Shown: piece by piece, positions 16,820 to 25,963 of the stretch
Layout of the letters: every line of letters begins with the position of its first letter
How positions within the stretch are numbered: position 1 is the first letter of the stretch
DNA from: Pseudocalidococcus sp964653145
GTDB lineage: Bacteria; Cyanobacteriota; Cyanobacteriia; Thermosynechococcales; Thermosynechococcaceae
Direction: 5' to 3'
Length of the DNA: 64,000 nt
Assembly (NCBI GenBank): GCA_964653145.1
Contig: CAZZCG010000005.1
Span: 62,001-126,000, forward strand
Notes under the pieces: model-generated
The model's input: the letters and a program-made list of their open reading frames with translations, nothing else
Told to the model about the DNA's origin: nothing
The model's database searches: none
Position numbers and translations under genes: made by a program

Positions 16820-18103
16820 CTAAGCCTGTTTTGGTGCCAATAACCGATGGCCAATATCGCGGCGATAGTAGGCATTGTGAAAGTTAATTTTCGCCACAGC
16901 AGCATAGGCTTGATTCTGGGCAGCAGTCACGCTTTCCCCCCGGCCAACAACGGTTAAGACCCGTCCACCATCGGTAAACAGTTGCGCCTCGGCAGCTCGG
17001 GTTCCGGCCTGGAAAACTAAGGCGAACTCACTGGCTGCGGCAATCCCCTGTATTTCATCACCTTTTGTAAAGTGTCCCGGATACCCCCCCGCTGCCATGA
17101 CTACGCCCATTGCTAATTCCTCCGCCCAGGCCAGGTCTCCCAACTGACTTAGGGTGCCGTTGACACAAGCCTGGAGCACATCAATCAGGGGAGTTTTGAG
17201 CAGGGGTAAGACAACTTGGGTTTCCGGATCCCCAAAGCGGCAGTTGAATTCAATCACATAGGGCTCGCCCGTGGGGGTAATCATGAGACCGGCGTAGAGA
17301 ACTCCTCGATAATCAATACCCCGGGCCTGGAGTTGAGCTAATGCCGGTTGGAGAATTTGGCGATGAATGTTGGCCATGAGTTCCGAGTTGACCCAAGGTA
17401 CTGGTGCATAGGCCCCCATGCCCCCGGTATTGGGCCCCGTATCCCCTTCGCCAATGCGTTTGTGGTCTTGGGCTGGAACCAAGGGAATAATCACACTACC
17501 ATCGGTGATCGCGAGGACGGAAATTTCCTGACCCTGGAGGCACTCTTCAATCACCACCTGAGAACCGGCTGTCCCAAACTCCCCACTGAAGATTGCTTCA
17601 ATTGCCTCAATCGCCTCGGTGGTTGAACTGGCCACGGTCACCCCTTTGCCGGCTGCGAGTCCGTCGGCTTTAATCACAATTGGGCTGGTCTGGTCGCGCA
17701 CGTACTGAATCGCTGGAGCTGCTGCCGTAAAAACCGCCGCCCGGGCCGTGGGAATCTGGGCATCGACCATGAGTTGTTTGGCCCAGGCCTTGCTGGCTTC
17801 AATTTGGGCTCCGGCTTGGTTAGGGCCAAAGGCCGGAATTCCCGCAGCTTGTAATCGATCCACAATCCCCATGGCCAAGGGAACTTCTGGGCCAACCACC
17901 ACCAAGGCAACCTGTTCATCTAGGGCTAATTGGGTAATATCCACCAAATCCGTGGCCTGGATCGGGATATTTTGGCAGCGTGGGAGTGTCGCTGTGCCGC
18001 CATTGCCGGGACAACAAAACACCTGTTCCACCCGTGAAGACTGCAACAAAGACCAGGCCAAGGCGTGTTCCCGACCCCCACTACCCACGACAATAATTTT
18101 CAC
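16820..18103 (-). CDS. purD: Phosphoribosylamine-glycine ligase
   Basis: The 427-residue ATP-grasp enzyme catalyses the second step of purine synthesis, joining glycine to phosphoribosylamine. The N-terminal VVGSGGREHALAW, central VIKADGLAAGKGV, GPNTGGMGAYAP and EFNCRFGDPETQ motifs are all intact. The length is normal. It is transcribed towards psbO but separated from it by a 208-base gap, so the two are probably independent. Confidence 0.96.
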   Translation of the reverse strand: MKIIVVGSGGREHALAWSLLQSSRVEQVFCCPGNGGTATLPRCQNIPIQATDLVDITQLALDEQVALVVVGPEVPLAMGIVDRLQAAGIPAFGPNQAGAQIEASKAWAKQLMVDAQIPTARAAVFTAAAPAIQYVRDQTSPIVIKADGLAAGKGVTVASSTTEAIEAIEAIFSGEFGTAGSQVVIEECLQGQEISVLAITDGSVIIPLVPAQDHKRIGEGDTGPNTGGMGAYAPVPWVNSELMANIHRQILQPALAQLQARGIDYRGVLYAGLMITPTGEPYVIEFNCRFGDPETQVVLPLLKTPLIDVLQACVNGTLSQLGDLAWAEELAMGVVMAAGGYPGHFTKGDEIQGIAAASEFALVFQAGTRAAEAQLFTDGGRVLTVVGRGESVTAAQNQAYAAVAKINFHNAYYRRDIGHRLLAPKQA

Positions 18104-18237
18104 AGTCCAGCCTTTTAGTTATTGATCACATCTGGAGAAATTGTGCCATACGGGTTCTCTCCAAACTGGAATTAGAGAAGATCAAGATGATTCTGAAGTG
18201 GTCTAGTTAAACTGAAACCAGGCCAGGTAAATGCCTC

Positions 18238-18894
18238 ATGATTACTACGACCCCAAAACCCATTACTCAAATCCGGGCTGCAACTTGGGCTGAGTACCTT
18301 GAATTGCGGGATGATCCCAATTCAGATTGGCAGCGAATTTCCTATGATCACGGGTGGCTACGGATAGAGATGGGTAAAGAGGGGCCTGGGCACGCATCAA
18401 TCAGTGACCTATTCACCGCTATTTTCTTTATCAGGGCGTTACTTCACCCTGAAGAAACCTATCAATCCTATGGCCGCTGCCTGATTGAAAACCCCGAAAC
18501 CCAGGCCTGTGCCCCTGATTTAGTTCTCTACAAAGGTGAAAATATTCCCCGCTGGCAACTTGGTACACCCCGCCGGATCACTCTACCTGAACAGCGTTTA
18601 CCGGATTTAGTGGGAGAAGTGGCCGATACTAGCCTGGCGTTAGACTTGACGGGGCAAAAACAACTGTACGCGCGGTTGGGAATTTCGGAATATTGGGTGA
18701 TTGATGTCCAGCAGTGTCAGGTTTCAGCGTTTGGACTGGACGTAACTGGAGAATATCAACCGATCACAATTTCAAATGTGTTAAGAGGCCTGGAGATTGA
18801 ATTATTGTCGCAAACCTTAGCCCGCTTAGGAGAAGAAACAAATACCGCCGCTGCAAATTGGTTGATGCAACAACTCACTAAAAAGCAACACTAA
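18238..18894 (+). CDS. Uma2-family (DUF820) PD-(D/E)XK-like endonuclease
   Basis: The 218-residue protein belongs to a family highly expanded in cyanobacteria and of unknown cellular role. The nuclease-like core is intact: APDLVLY, then LPDLVGEVADTS, then TGQKQLYARLGISEYWVID, giving the D...E-x-(Q)K arrangement. It begins the accessory patch between purD and mfd and is followed on the same strand by two DUF29 genes. Catalytic function is inferred from the fold. Confidence 0.82.
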   Translation: MITTTPKPITQIRAATWAEYLELRDDPNSDWQRISYDHGWLRIEMGKEGPGHASISDLFTAIFFIRALLHPEETYQSYGRCLIENPETQACAPDLVLYKGENIPRWQLGTPRRITLPEQRLPDLVGEVADTSLALDLTGQKQLYARLGISEYWVIDVQQCQVSAFGLDVTGEYQPITISNVLRGLEIELLSQTLARLGEETNTAAANWLMQQLTKKQH

Positions 18895-18921
18895 AACCTA
18901 TTGAAATATTGAGAACTAATC

Positions 18922-19392
18922 ATGACGCTTCAACTGCAAATTAAATCTAAATCATTGTATGAGCAAGACTTTAACCTTTGGCTTAATGAAACTGTTAGAA
19001 AATTGAAGTCGGGTAACTTAAATGATCTTGACTTAGAAAATTTAATCGAGGAAGTTGAAGATTTCGGCAACAGTAATAAATATGCTCTGTCAAGTTACAT
19101 GCGGCAGTTACTACGGCATCTGCTCAAGATTCAATATTGGGAGTCAGAACGAGACTATTGTTTACGAGGATGGGATGTGGAGGTTGCAAATTTTAGGTCT
19201 GAGATTAAGTCTCTTCTCAAAAGAAGCCCAAGCCTACGAAACCAATGTCTAGAAACATTTGAAGAAGAATATCGAATGAGCTACGAAATTTTTCTTAAAG
19301 AAAGTCAAGTCAACTCCAGTATCGTCCCTAAGTTGCCACCCTTTACCTTAGAGCAAGCCCTTGATCCAAATTGGCAGCCTCGGAATCAATAA
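18922..19392 (+). CDS. DUF29 protein, first of a tandem pair
   Basis: The 156-residue protein shows the DUF29 pattern: LYEQDFNLWLNETVRKLKSGNLNDLDLENLIEEVED at the start, SSYMRQLLRHLLKIQYW in the middle and a C-terminal FTLEQALDPNWQP. DUF29 proteins are small, helical, common in cyanobacteria and without known function. It starts 28 bases after the Uma2 stop and is clearly AT-richer than the flanking housekeeping genes. Confidence 0.8.
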   Translation: MTLQLQIKSKSLYEQDFNLWLNETVRKLKSGNLNDLDLENLIEEVEDFGNSNKYALSSYMRQLLRHLLKIQYWESERDYCLRGWDVEVANFRSEIKSLLKRSPSLRNQCLETFEEEYRMSYEIFLKESQVNSSIVPKLPPFTLEQALDPNWQPRNQ

Positions 19393-19417
19393 CCTCACAT
19401 GATTATCAATAAAAAAT

Positions 19418-19909
19418 ATGACACCAGGCCCTGAGACGACCGAAAAATCACTTTACGATACAGATTTTCAACTCTGGATTGATCAAACTGTTGAGCAATT
19501 AAAAAATCAGGACTTTGCCAATCTTGATCTGATCAATCTCATTGATGAAGTTGAGGGAATAAGCAGAGAACAAAAGCGAAAGCTCCGAATTTACTTGAGA
19601 ACGATTTGTGAATATTTAATTACCCATCAATATGCCAGGCCAGGCCATGACCGATTTTATCCTGAACTTGAAGCTAATATCTTGAATGTTCGCTTTGATG
19701 CCGAGCTAATTCTAGATGATAGCCCCAGTCTGATGGAGTATCTTCAAGAAAAGTTTGAGCAAACCTATCAAGAAGCACGGGAGTTAGCCATCATACAATC
19801 AGATTTGGCAGCAGATACAGTTCCAGAAACGCCCTGGTTTACTCTATCTCAAGGCCTGGATGAAGATTGGTTTCCGGCACAACGCATTTATAGTCCTACT
19901 CAAGAATAA
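19418..19909 (+). CDS. DUF29 protein, second of a tandem pair
   Basis: The 163-residue paralogue shares with its neighbour the opening SLYDTDFQLWIDQTVEQLK, the LINLIDEVEGI helix and the C-terminal FTLSQGLDEDWFP. It is diverged enough that the duplication is old or the two were acquired separately. It starts 25 bases after the first copy, so co-transcription with it and the Uma2 gene is likely. Confidence 0.8.
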   Translation: MTPGPETTEKSLYDTDFQLWIDQTVEQLKNQDFANLDLINLIDEVEGISREQKRKLRIYLRTICEYLITHQYARPGHDRFYPELEANILNVRFDAELILDDSPSLMEYLQEKFEQTYQEARELAIIQSDLAADTVPETPWFTLSQGLDEDWFPAQRIYSPTQE

Positions 19910-19937
19910 ACAATTATTTTGAAGAATAGACAACCTC

Positions 19938-20981
19938 TTAGAATAGGACTGTCACAAATTCCGAATGATTATTTCCAAAAGAAAACTTGGGTTTTAGATT
20001 CTTCCATTTCTGCCATGACAGATTCTGATTAATAACTAACTCAATTTCATAAAAGGTACCCACCGTTGAACGAATAATATCAGTCATGGATTCATGATGT
20101 CCTTCGTAAAAACTATTTAAGTGACCAATAGCTTCTTTTTGTTTATCAGAAGAGTCGTAGCTCATCAATCCAATTCCACCACCAGCTAGTGTGGTACCAG
20201 CCAATACTAATGCCAGGGGAATACCAATTCCAGTTGCAGCAAGACCAACACCAATTAACCCTCCGCCAAAAGTCATTAATCCAGCACCCACAATTCCATC
20301 ACCATCATTGTTTGTTTCAAATTTTTTAATTATGGAATCCAATTCATTATTGTACTTTTGATCATAAATCTCAAGTGCTTGTATTGAAAAATTACTGACC
20401 TCATCCATAATCATGTAAGCTTCATTCAATTCATTTAATTCCAGATGAGCTATGGCTTGACCAACTCCAGAAAAAACTGATGTGTAAAAGTATTCAGGAG
20501 CAGTAATCGAATTACCATCATTCAAATAATAGTTTTTGAAAATCTCATGGGTTTCTCCAAAATCATGTGCAATCTGATTAAGGGCAAATTCTTTATTGGT
20601 AGAGCCTCCAGTCATCAAAATACGTTGTAACTTCTTAGTTGCGTTAATAAATTTACTTCTGTAACCCCAATCAATTTTGAGAGATACTTCTTCAATAGAC
20701 GATAAAATCTGATCAATTTTTTGCTCTATTTGATTAAGTTTTGAAAGAACTAAACTAAAACCAATAATACTGATGCCAACGTTCAAAATACTAGAAATAC
20801 TACCTATTTGTGCTAAGTGACTTATCCCTTGGTCAATACCTGTGGATGTTTCTTTTAAGTGAGCGACAATTTGCTTATTAGATGAATTTCTGATTATTCC
20901 ACCAAATCTTTCATATATTCCAGAACTCAAACCTTGCTGAATATTCTCAGGAATACCAAACGTAACATTTTTAAAGCTCAT
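19938..20981 (-). CDS. Unknown AT-rich protein: hydrophobic helix, coiled coil and glycine-rich hydrophobic hairpin
   Basis: I do not recognise this 347-residue family. A hydrophobic segment (about residues 58-79) runs straight into a short heptad coiled coil (79-100, with LNQIEQKIDQILSSIEE). A helical, mostly polar body follows to about residue 225. Then comes a long glycine-rich hydrophobic stretch (229-274) containing GGGLIGVGLAATGIGIP and LAGTTLAGGGIG, which could insert into a membrane as a hairpin. The C-terminus is polar. There is no signal peptide. Base composition and codon use are much more AT-rich than the neighbours, suggesting transfer. The layout is reminiscent of alpha-helical pore-forming or membrane-acting effector proteins, but that is inference from shape only. 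Confidence 0.75.
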   Translation of the reverse strand: MSFKNVTFGIPENIQQGLSSGIYERFGGIIRNSSNKQIVAHLKETSTGIDQGISHLAQIGSISSILNVGISIIGFSLVLSKLNQIEQKIDQILSSIEEVSLKIDWGYRSKFINATKKLQRILMTGGSTNKEFALNQIAHDFGETHEIFKNYYLNDGNSITAPEYFYTSVFSGVGQAIAHLELNELNEAYMIMDEVSNFSIQALEIYDQKYNNELDSIIKKFETNNDGDGIVGAGLMTFGGGLIGVGLAATGIGIPLALVLAGTTLAGGGIGLMSYDSSDKQKEAIGHLNSFYEGHHESMTDIIRSTVGTFYEIELVINQNLSWQKWKNLKPKFSFGNNHSEFVTVLF

Positions 20982-21217
20982 AACTAAACCTATGTAAGTT
21001 TATATTGAGTGAATATCTAACATTTTATTTTCTCAAACATTCAAGAAATATAGCCAAAGATACAAAGATATGAAAATTAACGATATCTTAAGTCTCTGTG
21101 GCCCATTTCTTTGAAGCCTATTGAGTATCTATCTTTATTCCGCCCCAACATCTCTCCCCTGCTAGGATGTAAACGTAACAAGTTCTAAACAATTTCTGCA
21201 TTACCTGACTTTCATCT

Positions 21218-24200
21218 ATGACTTTAACGGCCTTAACCCGTAGTTGGGCAAAATTACCCCTAATTGCGGAACTCACGACCAAGCTCCAACAGCAAAACTC
21301 GCTTCACTTGACTGGGATTCCCCGCTTAGTCAAAGGCTTAGTCAGTTCTACCTTGGCCCAGGCCCAGAGTCAGCCCCTACTTATTATTACTGCCACCTTA
21401 GAAGAAGCCGGACGTTGGGCGGCGCAGTTGGAAATGATGGGTTGGGGTTCAGTCTTGTTCTATCCCACCTCGGAAGCCTCACCCTACGATCCCTTTGATT
21501 TAGAAGCCGAGATGGCCTGGGGACAGTTACAGGTGTTGGCAGAACTTAGCAGTGAGAATCCAAATTTAGCCATTGTCACCACTGAGCGAGCCCTACAACC
21601 CCATTTGCCACCGCCGAGTTTATTTCAGGATTATTGTTTGCGGCTGGAAGTGGGGCAAGAAAGTGATCTCAAAACCCTCAGTCAAACCCTGGCAAACTTG
21701 GGCTATGAGCGCGTTCCCCTAGTTGAATCGGAAGGGCAATGGAGTCAGCGGGGCGATATTCTCGATATTTTTCCTGTTTCTGCTGAGTTACCCGTGCGCT
21801 TGGAATGGTTTGGGGAACAATTAGAAAAACTCCGGGAATTTGATCCCGCCAATCAACGCTCCTTGGATATCGTGAGCAAACTTGTTCTCACCCCCACCAG
21901 TTTTAGTCCCCTGATTGCCCAGGCCCTGAGTGAATCCCAGAAATCCCAAATTAATGATATCCTCACTCCCCCTGAACAGGAACAATGGCAAGCTGGAACT
22001 CCCCCGGAAGGAATGCGGCGATTTTTAGGATTAGCCTTTGAACAACCTGCCAGTTTAATTGATTACCTGGCCGCCAATACCCTCGTTGTTTTAGATGAAC
22101 TTGAACAGTGTCGCCAACATAGTCATCGCTGGTATGAACAAATTGAACGCCATTGGCAAGCGCTGAATCAACCCGATTTAATGCCAGTCACTCACAAAAA
22201 CTTTGAGGATTGTCTCACCCAAATTAATGACCATCAACAACTCAAGCTGAATGAACTGGCTGAAGTTAATCAAGGTTTAAATTTATCCAGTCGTCCTGTC
22301 CCGGCCATTCCCCATCAATTTGGCAAGCTCGCTGAAACCATCCGCCAAGAACGGGAAAAACAATTCACAGTTTGGTTGATTTCGGCCCAGCCCAGCCGTT
22401 CAGTGGCTCTGTTACAAGAACATGATTGTCCGGCCCAATTTGTTCCGAATCCGAAAGATTTTCCGGCTATGGATAAACTCCAGGCCCAGCGAGTTCCGAT
22501 TGCCTTGAAATATTCGGGGTTAGCCGAGCTAGAAGGCTTTGTTCTACCAACATTACGCACGGTTTTAGTGACTGACCGGGAGTTTTTTGGGCAGCACAGT
22601 CTCGCCAATGTCGGGTATGTCCGCAAACGCCGCCGGGCCGCCTCGAAACAGGTTGATGTTAACAAGCTCCAGCCAGGAGATTATGTCGTTCATCGGCAGC
22701 ATGGCATTGGCCAATTTATTAAACTCGAACCTCTCACCATCAGCCATGAAACTCGCGAATATCTAGTGCTGAAATATGCCGATGGGGTGTTACGGGTTGC
22801 TGCTGATCAGTTTAATACCCTCTCCCGTCTACGCACTGGCCAGGATACACCGCCTCAACTCAATAAACTCAGTGGCCAGGCCTGGGAAAAAACCAAGCAA
22901 AAAGTTAGAAAAGCAATTAAAAAAGTTGCAGTTGACCTCCTCAAGCTCTATGCCCAACGGGCCCAACAGCAGGGGTTTCGATATCCAGAGGATCAGCCGT
23001 GGCAAGCGGAAATGGAAGAGTCATTCCCCTATCAACCGACACCGGATCAACTCAAAGCCACCCAAGATGTGAAGCAGGACATGGAATCGGAGCGGCCGAT
23101 GGATCGCTTGGTCTGTGGGGATGTGGGCTTTGGCAAAACAGAAGTGGCGATTCGGGCCATTTTCAAAGCCGTCACCGCTGGGAAACAAGTGGCAGTTCTG
23201 GCGCCGACAACCATCCTCACCCAACAGCATTACCACACCCTAAAGGAACGCTTTGCCCCCTATCCGATTCATGTGGGTTTACTCAATCGTTTTCGCAGTG
23301 CCGAGGAACGCAAAACCATTGTCCAGCGCCTAAGTACCGGGGAACTAGATATTGTCGTTGGCACCCATCAACTGTTAGGTAAAGGTGTAGGTTTCAAAGA
23401 CTTAGGCCTGCTTGTGGTTGATGAGGAACAGCGGTTTGGGGTGAATCAAAAGGAAAAAATTAAATCCCTGAAAACCCAGGTGGATGTCTTGACCCTGAGT
23501 GCCACACCAATTCCGAGAACCTTGTATATGGCCTTGTCTGGAGTGCGGGAAATGAGTGTGATTAGTACACCTCCACCGTCACGGCGACCGATTCAAACCC
23601 ATTTATCTCCCTACGATTTAGAAACAGTCCGTTCCGCCTTGCGCCAGGAGTTAGACCGGGGTGGGCAGGTTTTTTATGTTGTGCCGCGGGTGGCGGGAAT
23701 TGAGGAGGTGGCCGGGAGATTACAGATGATGGTGCCCAGTGCCCGAATTTTAGTGGCCCACGGTCAAATGCAGGAGGGGGAATTGGAATCGACGATGTTG
23801 GGCTTTAGTAATGGCGAGGCCGAAATCTTGGTGTGTACGACCATTATTGAGTCTGGCTTGGACATTCCCCGCGTCAATACAATTCTGGTGGAAGATGCTC
23901 AAAAGTTTGGCCTGGCCCAACTCTATCAACTCCGGGGGCGGGTGGGGCGGGCCGGAATTCAAGCCCATGCCTGGTTGTTTTATCCGCGCCAAGAATCCCT
24001 AACTGAAGAAGCACGGGCCAGATTGCGGGCGATTCAGGAATTTACCCAACTAGGTTCTGGCTATCAACTGGCGATGCGGGATATGGAAATTCGCGGTGTG
24101 GGCAATCTCTTGGGAGCCGAACAACATGGGCAAATGGATGCCATTGGCTTTGACTTGTATGTGGAAATGCTGGAAGAAGCGATTGCGGAAATTCGGGGTC

Positions 24201-24697
24201 AGGAAATTCCGACGGTGGAAGATACCCAAATTGATCTCAACATCACTGCGTTTATTCCGGCGGATTATATTCCCGACTTAGAGCAAAAAATGAGTGCTTA
24301 CCGAGCGATTTCCGCCTCCCAGGATGGTCAAGCCTTAAAACAGGTCTTACTAGATTTAACGGATCGCTATGGGGTACCGCCTGCTCCTGTCATGCAATTG
24401 ATGCGCGTTGTGGAATTAAAACAAGTGGCGAAAAAACTTGGATTTTCTCGGATCCGCCCAGAATCGAAACAGCACGTTATCCTTGAAACCCCGATGGCGG
24501 AACCGGCCTGGAATTTGTTGGCGAGTAATTTACCCTCACATCTGCAAACCCGGTTTGTCTACAGCCCGAATAAAGTGACTGTCCGGGGCCTGGGCATCCA
24601 AACGGCGGATAAACAGTTAGAAAGTCTTTTGGATTGGTTGAGCAAGCTCCAAGCCGCCTTGATTACGCCTGAACCAATTCCGGTCAATAGCCATTGA
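21218..24697 (+). CDS. mfd: Transcription-repair coupling factor
   Basis: The 1159-residue ATP-dependent translocase removes stalled RNA polymerase and recruits UvrA. An N-terminal UvrB-homology region (to about residue 350) precedes the polymerase-interaction domain with LQPGDYVVHRQHGIGQF near residue 488. RecG-like helicase motifs follow: GDVGFGKTEVA (Walker A), VVDEEQRFG (Walker B), SATPIPRTLYMALSG and RGRVGRAG. The C-terminal TRCF domain is complete. Start ATG 21218. It is a single-gene unit, with the AT-rich accessory patch directly upstream. Confidence 0.97.
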   Translation: MTLTALTRSWAKLPLIAELTTKLQQQNSLHLTGIPRLVKGLVSSTLAQAQSQPLLIITATLEEAGRWAAQLEMMGWGSVLFYPTSEASPYDPFDLEAEMAWGQLQVLAELSSENPNLAIVTTERALQPHLPPPSLFQDYCLRLEVGQESDLKTLSQTLANLGYERVPLVESEGQWSQRGDILDIFPVSAELPVRLEWFGEQLEKLREFDPANQRSLDIVSKLVLTPTSFSPLIAQALSESQKSQINDILTPPEQEQWQAGTPPEGMRRFLGLAFEQPASLIDYLAANTLVVLDELEQCRQHSHRWYEQIERHWQALNQPDLMPVTHKNFEDCLTQINDHQQLKLNELAEVNQGLNLSSRPVPAIPHQFGKLAETIRQEREKQFTVWLISAQPSRSVALLQEHDCPAQFVPNPKDFPAMDKLQAQRVPIALKYSGLAELEGFVLPTLRTVLVTDREFFGQHSLANVGYVRKRRRAASKQVDVNKLQPGDYVVHRQHGIGQFIKLEPLTISHETREYLVLKYADGVLRVAADQFNTLSRLRTGQDTPPQLNKLSGQAWEKTKQKVRKAIKKVAVDLLKLYAQRAQQQGFRYPEDQPWQAEMEESFPYQPTPDQLKATQDVKQDMESERPMDRLVCGDVGFGKTEVAIRAIFKAVTAGKQVAVLAPTTILTQQHYHTLKERFAPYPIHVGLLNRFRSAEERKTIVQRLSTGELDIVVGTHQLLGKGVGFKDLGLLVVDEEQRFGVNQKEKIKSLKTQVDVLTLSATPIPRTLYMALSGVREMSVISTPPPSRRPIQTHLSPYDLETVRSALRQELDRGGQVFYVVPRVAGIEEVAGRLQMMVPSARILVAHGQMQEGELESTMLGFSNGEAEILVCTTIIESGLDIPRVNTILVEDAQKFGLAQLYQLRGRVGRAGIQAHAWLFYPRQESLTEEARARLRAIQEFTQLGSGYQLAMRDMEIRGVGNLLGAEQHGQMDAIGFDLYVEMLEEAIAEIRGQEIPTVEDTQIDLNITAFIPADYIPDLEQKMSAYRAISASQDGQALKQVLLDLTDRYGVPPAPVMQLMRVVELKQVAKKLGFSRIRPESKQHVILETPMAEPAWNLLASNLPSHLQTRFVYSPNKVTVRGLGIQTADKQLESLLDWLSKLQAALITPEPIPVNSH

Positions 24698-24730
24698 AGA
24701 TCCTAGATTTTGCGGAAAAGATAATAGCAC

Positions 24731-25903
24731 CTAACGCCGTTGCGCTTTACTGACAGACTTTCGGGTAAATCGTAGGTTGAGTTTTTCCGCCTCGGCCCAG
24801 GCCTGGAAGATCCTCAGAAATGCTTGCCGATCCGTGGCCTGAATCACCGCCGCTTGATCCGCTGTTTCGATGGCGTAGGGATATCCCTGACCGGCAATAA
24901 TTTCCCCCCGTACCCAATCCATAATCATTTCAATTTGCCCCAATTCCACCAGCCAGCGGGGAAACTCTAAGCGAACCGGCGGCCCACTGTGGGCTTTGAG
25001 ATAACAAAAGGCAACGTTTTCTGCTATTTCCCCATATTCAGCTAAAATTCCGGGCTTACCATCACTCCCGACCCGTTGGGCTTGAAAAACTGGCGTCCGT
25101 TCCCCCCAGGCCAGGCCCGACAGTAAATGACTATCAAAAATCGTCTCAGCCGGGGGCAGGGTGTCCAAGTGGGCCAATAGGGTACACAAATCTCGAGCTC
25201 GAGAGCGATCAATATAGGCAATGACCGGGACTTGGGCGGCTTCACTGGCTTCAATGAGTTTGACAAGGGCCGAAACGTAATCGAGCCGACTGCTGGGGTC
25301 AAAGGTTTCCGCAAAGGTGGCAATCAAGGAGCCATCAAAAAAGAGTAAACAATTCGGGTCCTTGCTGTAGGCATGCATTTGGTGGATTAATTGCTCAATC
25401 TCAAGCTGAAACCGTCGTAAATTAACCAGTCGGTCAGGGGGGCGTTGGTGCGGGTCGGACTGTAACTTGAGGGGGGTGAGGACTTCTAATTTCGAGTCCT
25501 TTGTGTACTCCAGGCCAGGCTGATGGCTATTCACAAACCAGGCCACCTGAACCAACCCCACGGGAATTGAAATGTCATCGGAGGGTAAAACCTGAGAGCC
25601 ATCCACCGCTACGGTCGTCACCCCCTGCAAGCGAGACTTAGCCCAGGCCCGACTTTGATCTCGATGCTGCCACTGTTGGGTAAAAGGAATCCGCCAACCC
25701 GGAGTTACGCGCTCCAACGGCCGTGCCCCAATCCAGGCCTCAGGGGGTAATTGGAGTTCTAACTGGGCGGGACTCAGGTGAGAAATCTGCTGAAAAGCCT
25801 GCTGGTAGGCCTGCTGGAGTTCGGCAAAATCTTGATTAAAATGTTGGAAATCATCACGGCTTTGGTTCAGGGCCTGGCGTAGTTGAAATAGGTTTAAGGG
25901 CAT
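24731..25903 (-). CDS. NurA-domain nuclease
   Basis: The 390-residue protein carries a NurA domain, a 5'-3' nuclease that in archaea works with HerA helicase at double-strand breaks. The metal-binding pattern is visible: VAVDGSQVLPS near residue 100 and LLFFDGSLIA near residue 200, with EYGEIAENVAF later. No herA gene is adjacent. ATG 25903 is chosen; the frame is open upstream only through a TTG at 25933. It runs convergently with mfd, 33 bases apart. Confidence 0.85.
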   Translation of the reverse strand: MPLNLFQLRQALNQSRDDFQHFNQDFAELQQAYQQAFQQISHLSPAQLELQLPPEAWIGARPLERVTPGWRIPFTQQWQHRDQSRAWAKSRLQGVTTVAVDGSQVLPSDDISIPVGLVQVAWFVNSHQPGLEYTKDSKLEVLTPLKLQSDPHQRPPDRLVNLRRFQLEIEQLIHQMHAYSKDPNCLLFFDGSLIATFAETFDPSSRLDYVSALVKLIEASEAAQVPVIAYIDRSRARDLCTLLAHLDTLPPAETIFDSHLLSGLAWGERTPVFQAQRVGSDGKPGILAEYGEIAENVAFCYLKAHSGPPVRLEFPRWLVELGQIEMIMDWVRGEIIAGQGYPYAIETADQAAVIQATDRQAFLRIFQAWAEAEKLNLRFTRKSVSKAQRR

Positions 25904-25963
25904 AGGGGGTGAACCATTAGACCAAGGCCACAATGTTCCTCACGAATGATACCTCTGTCAAGG

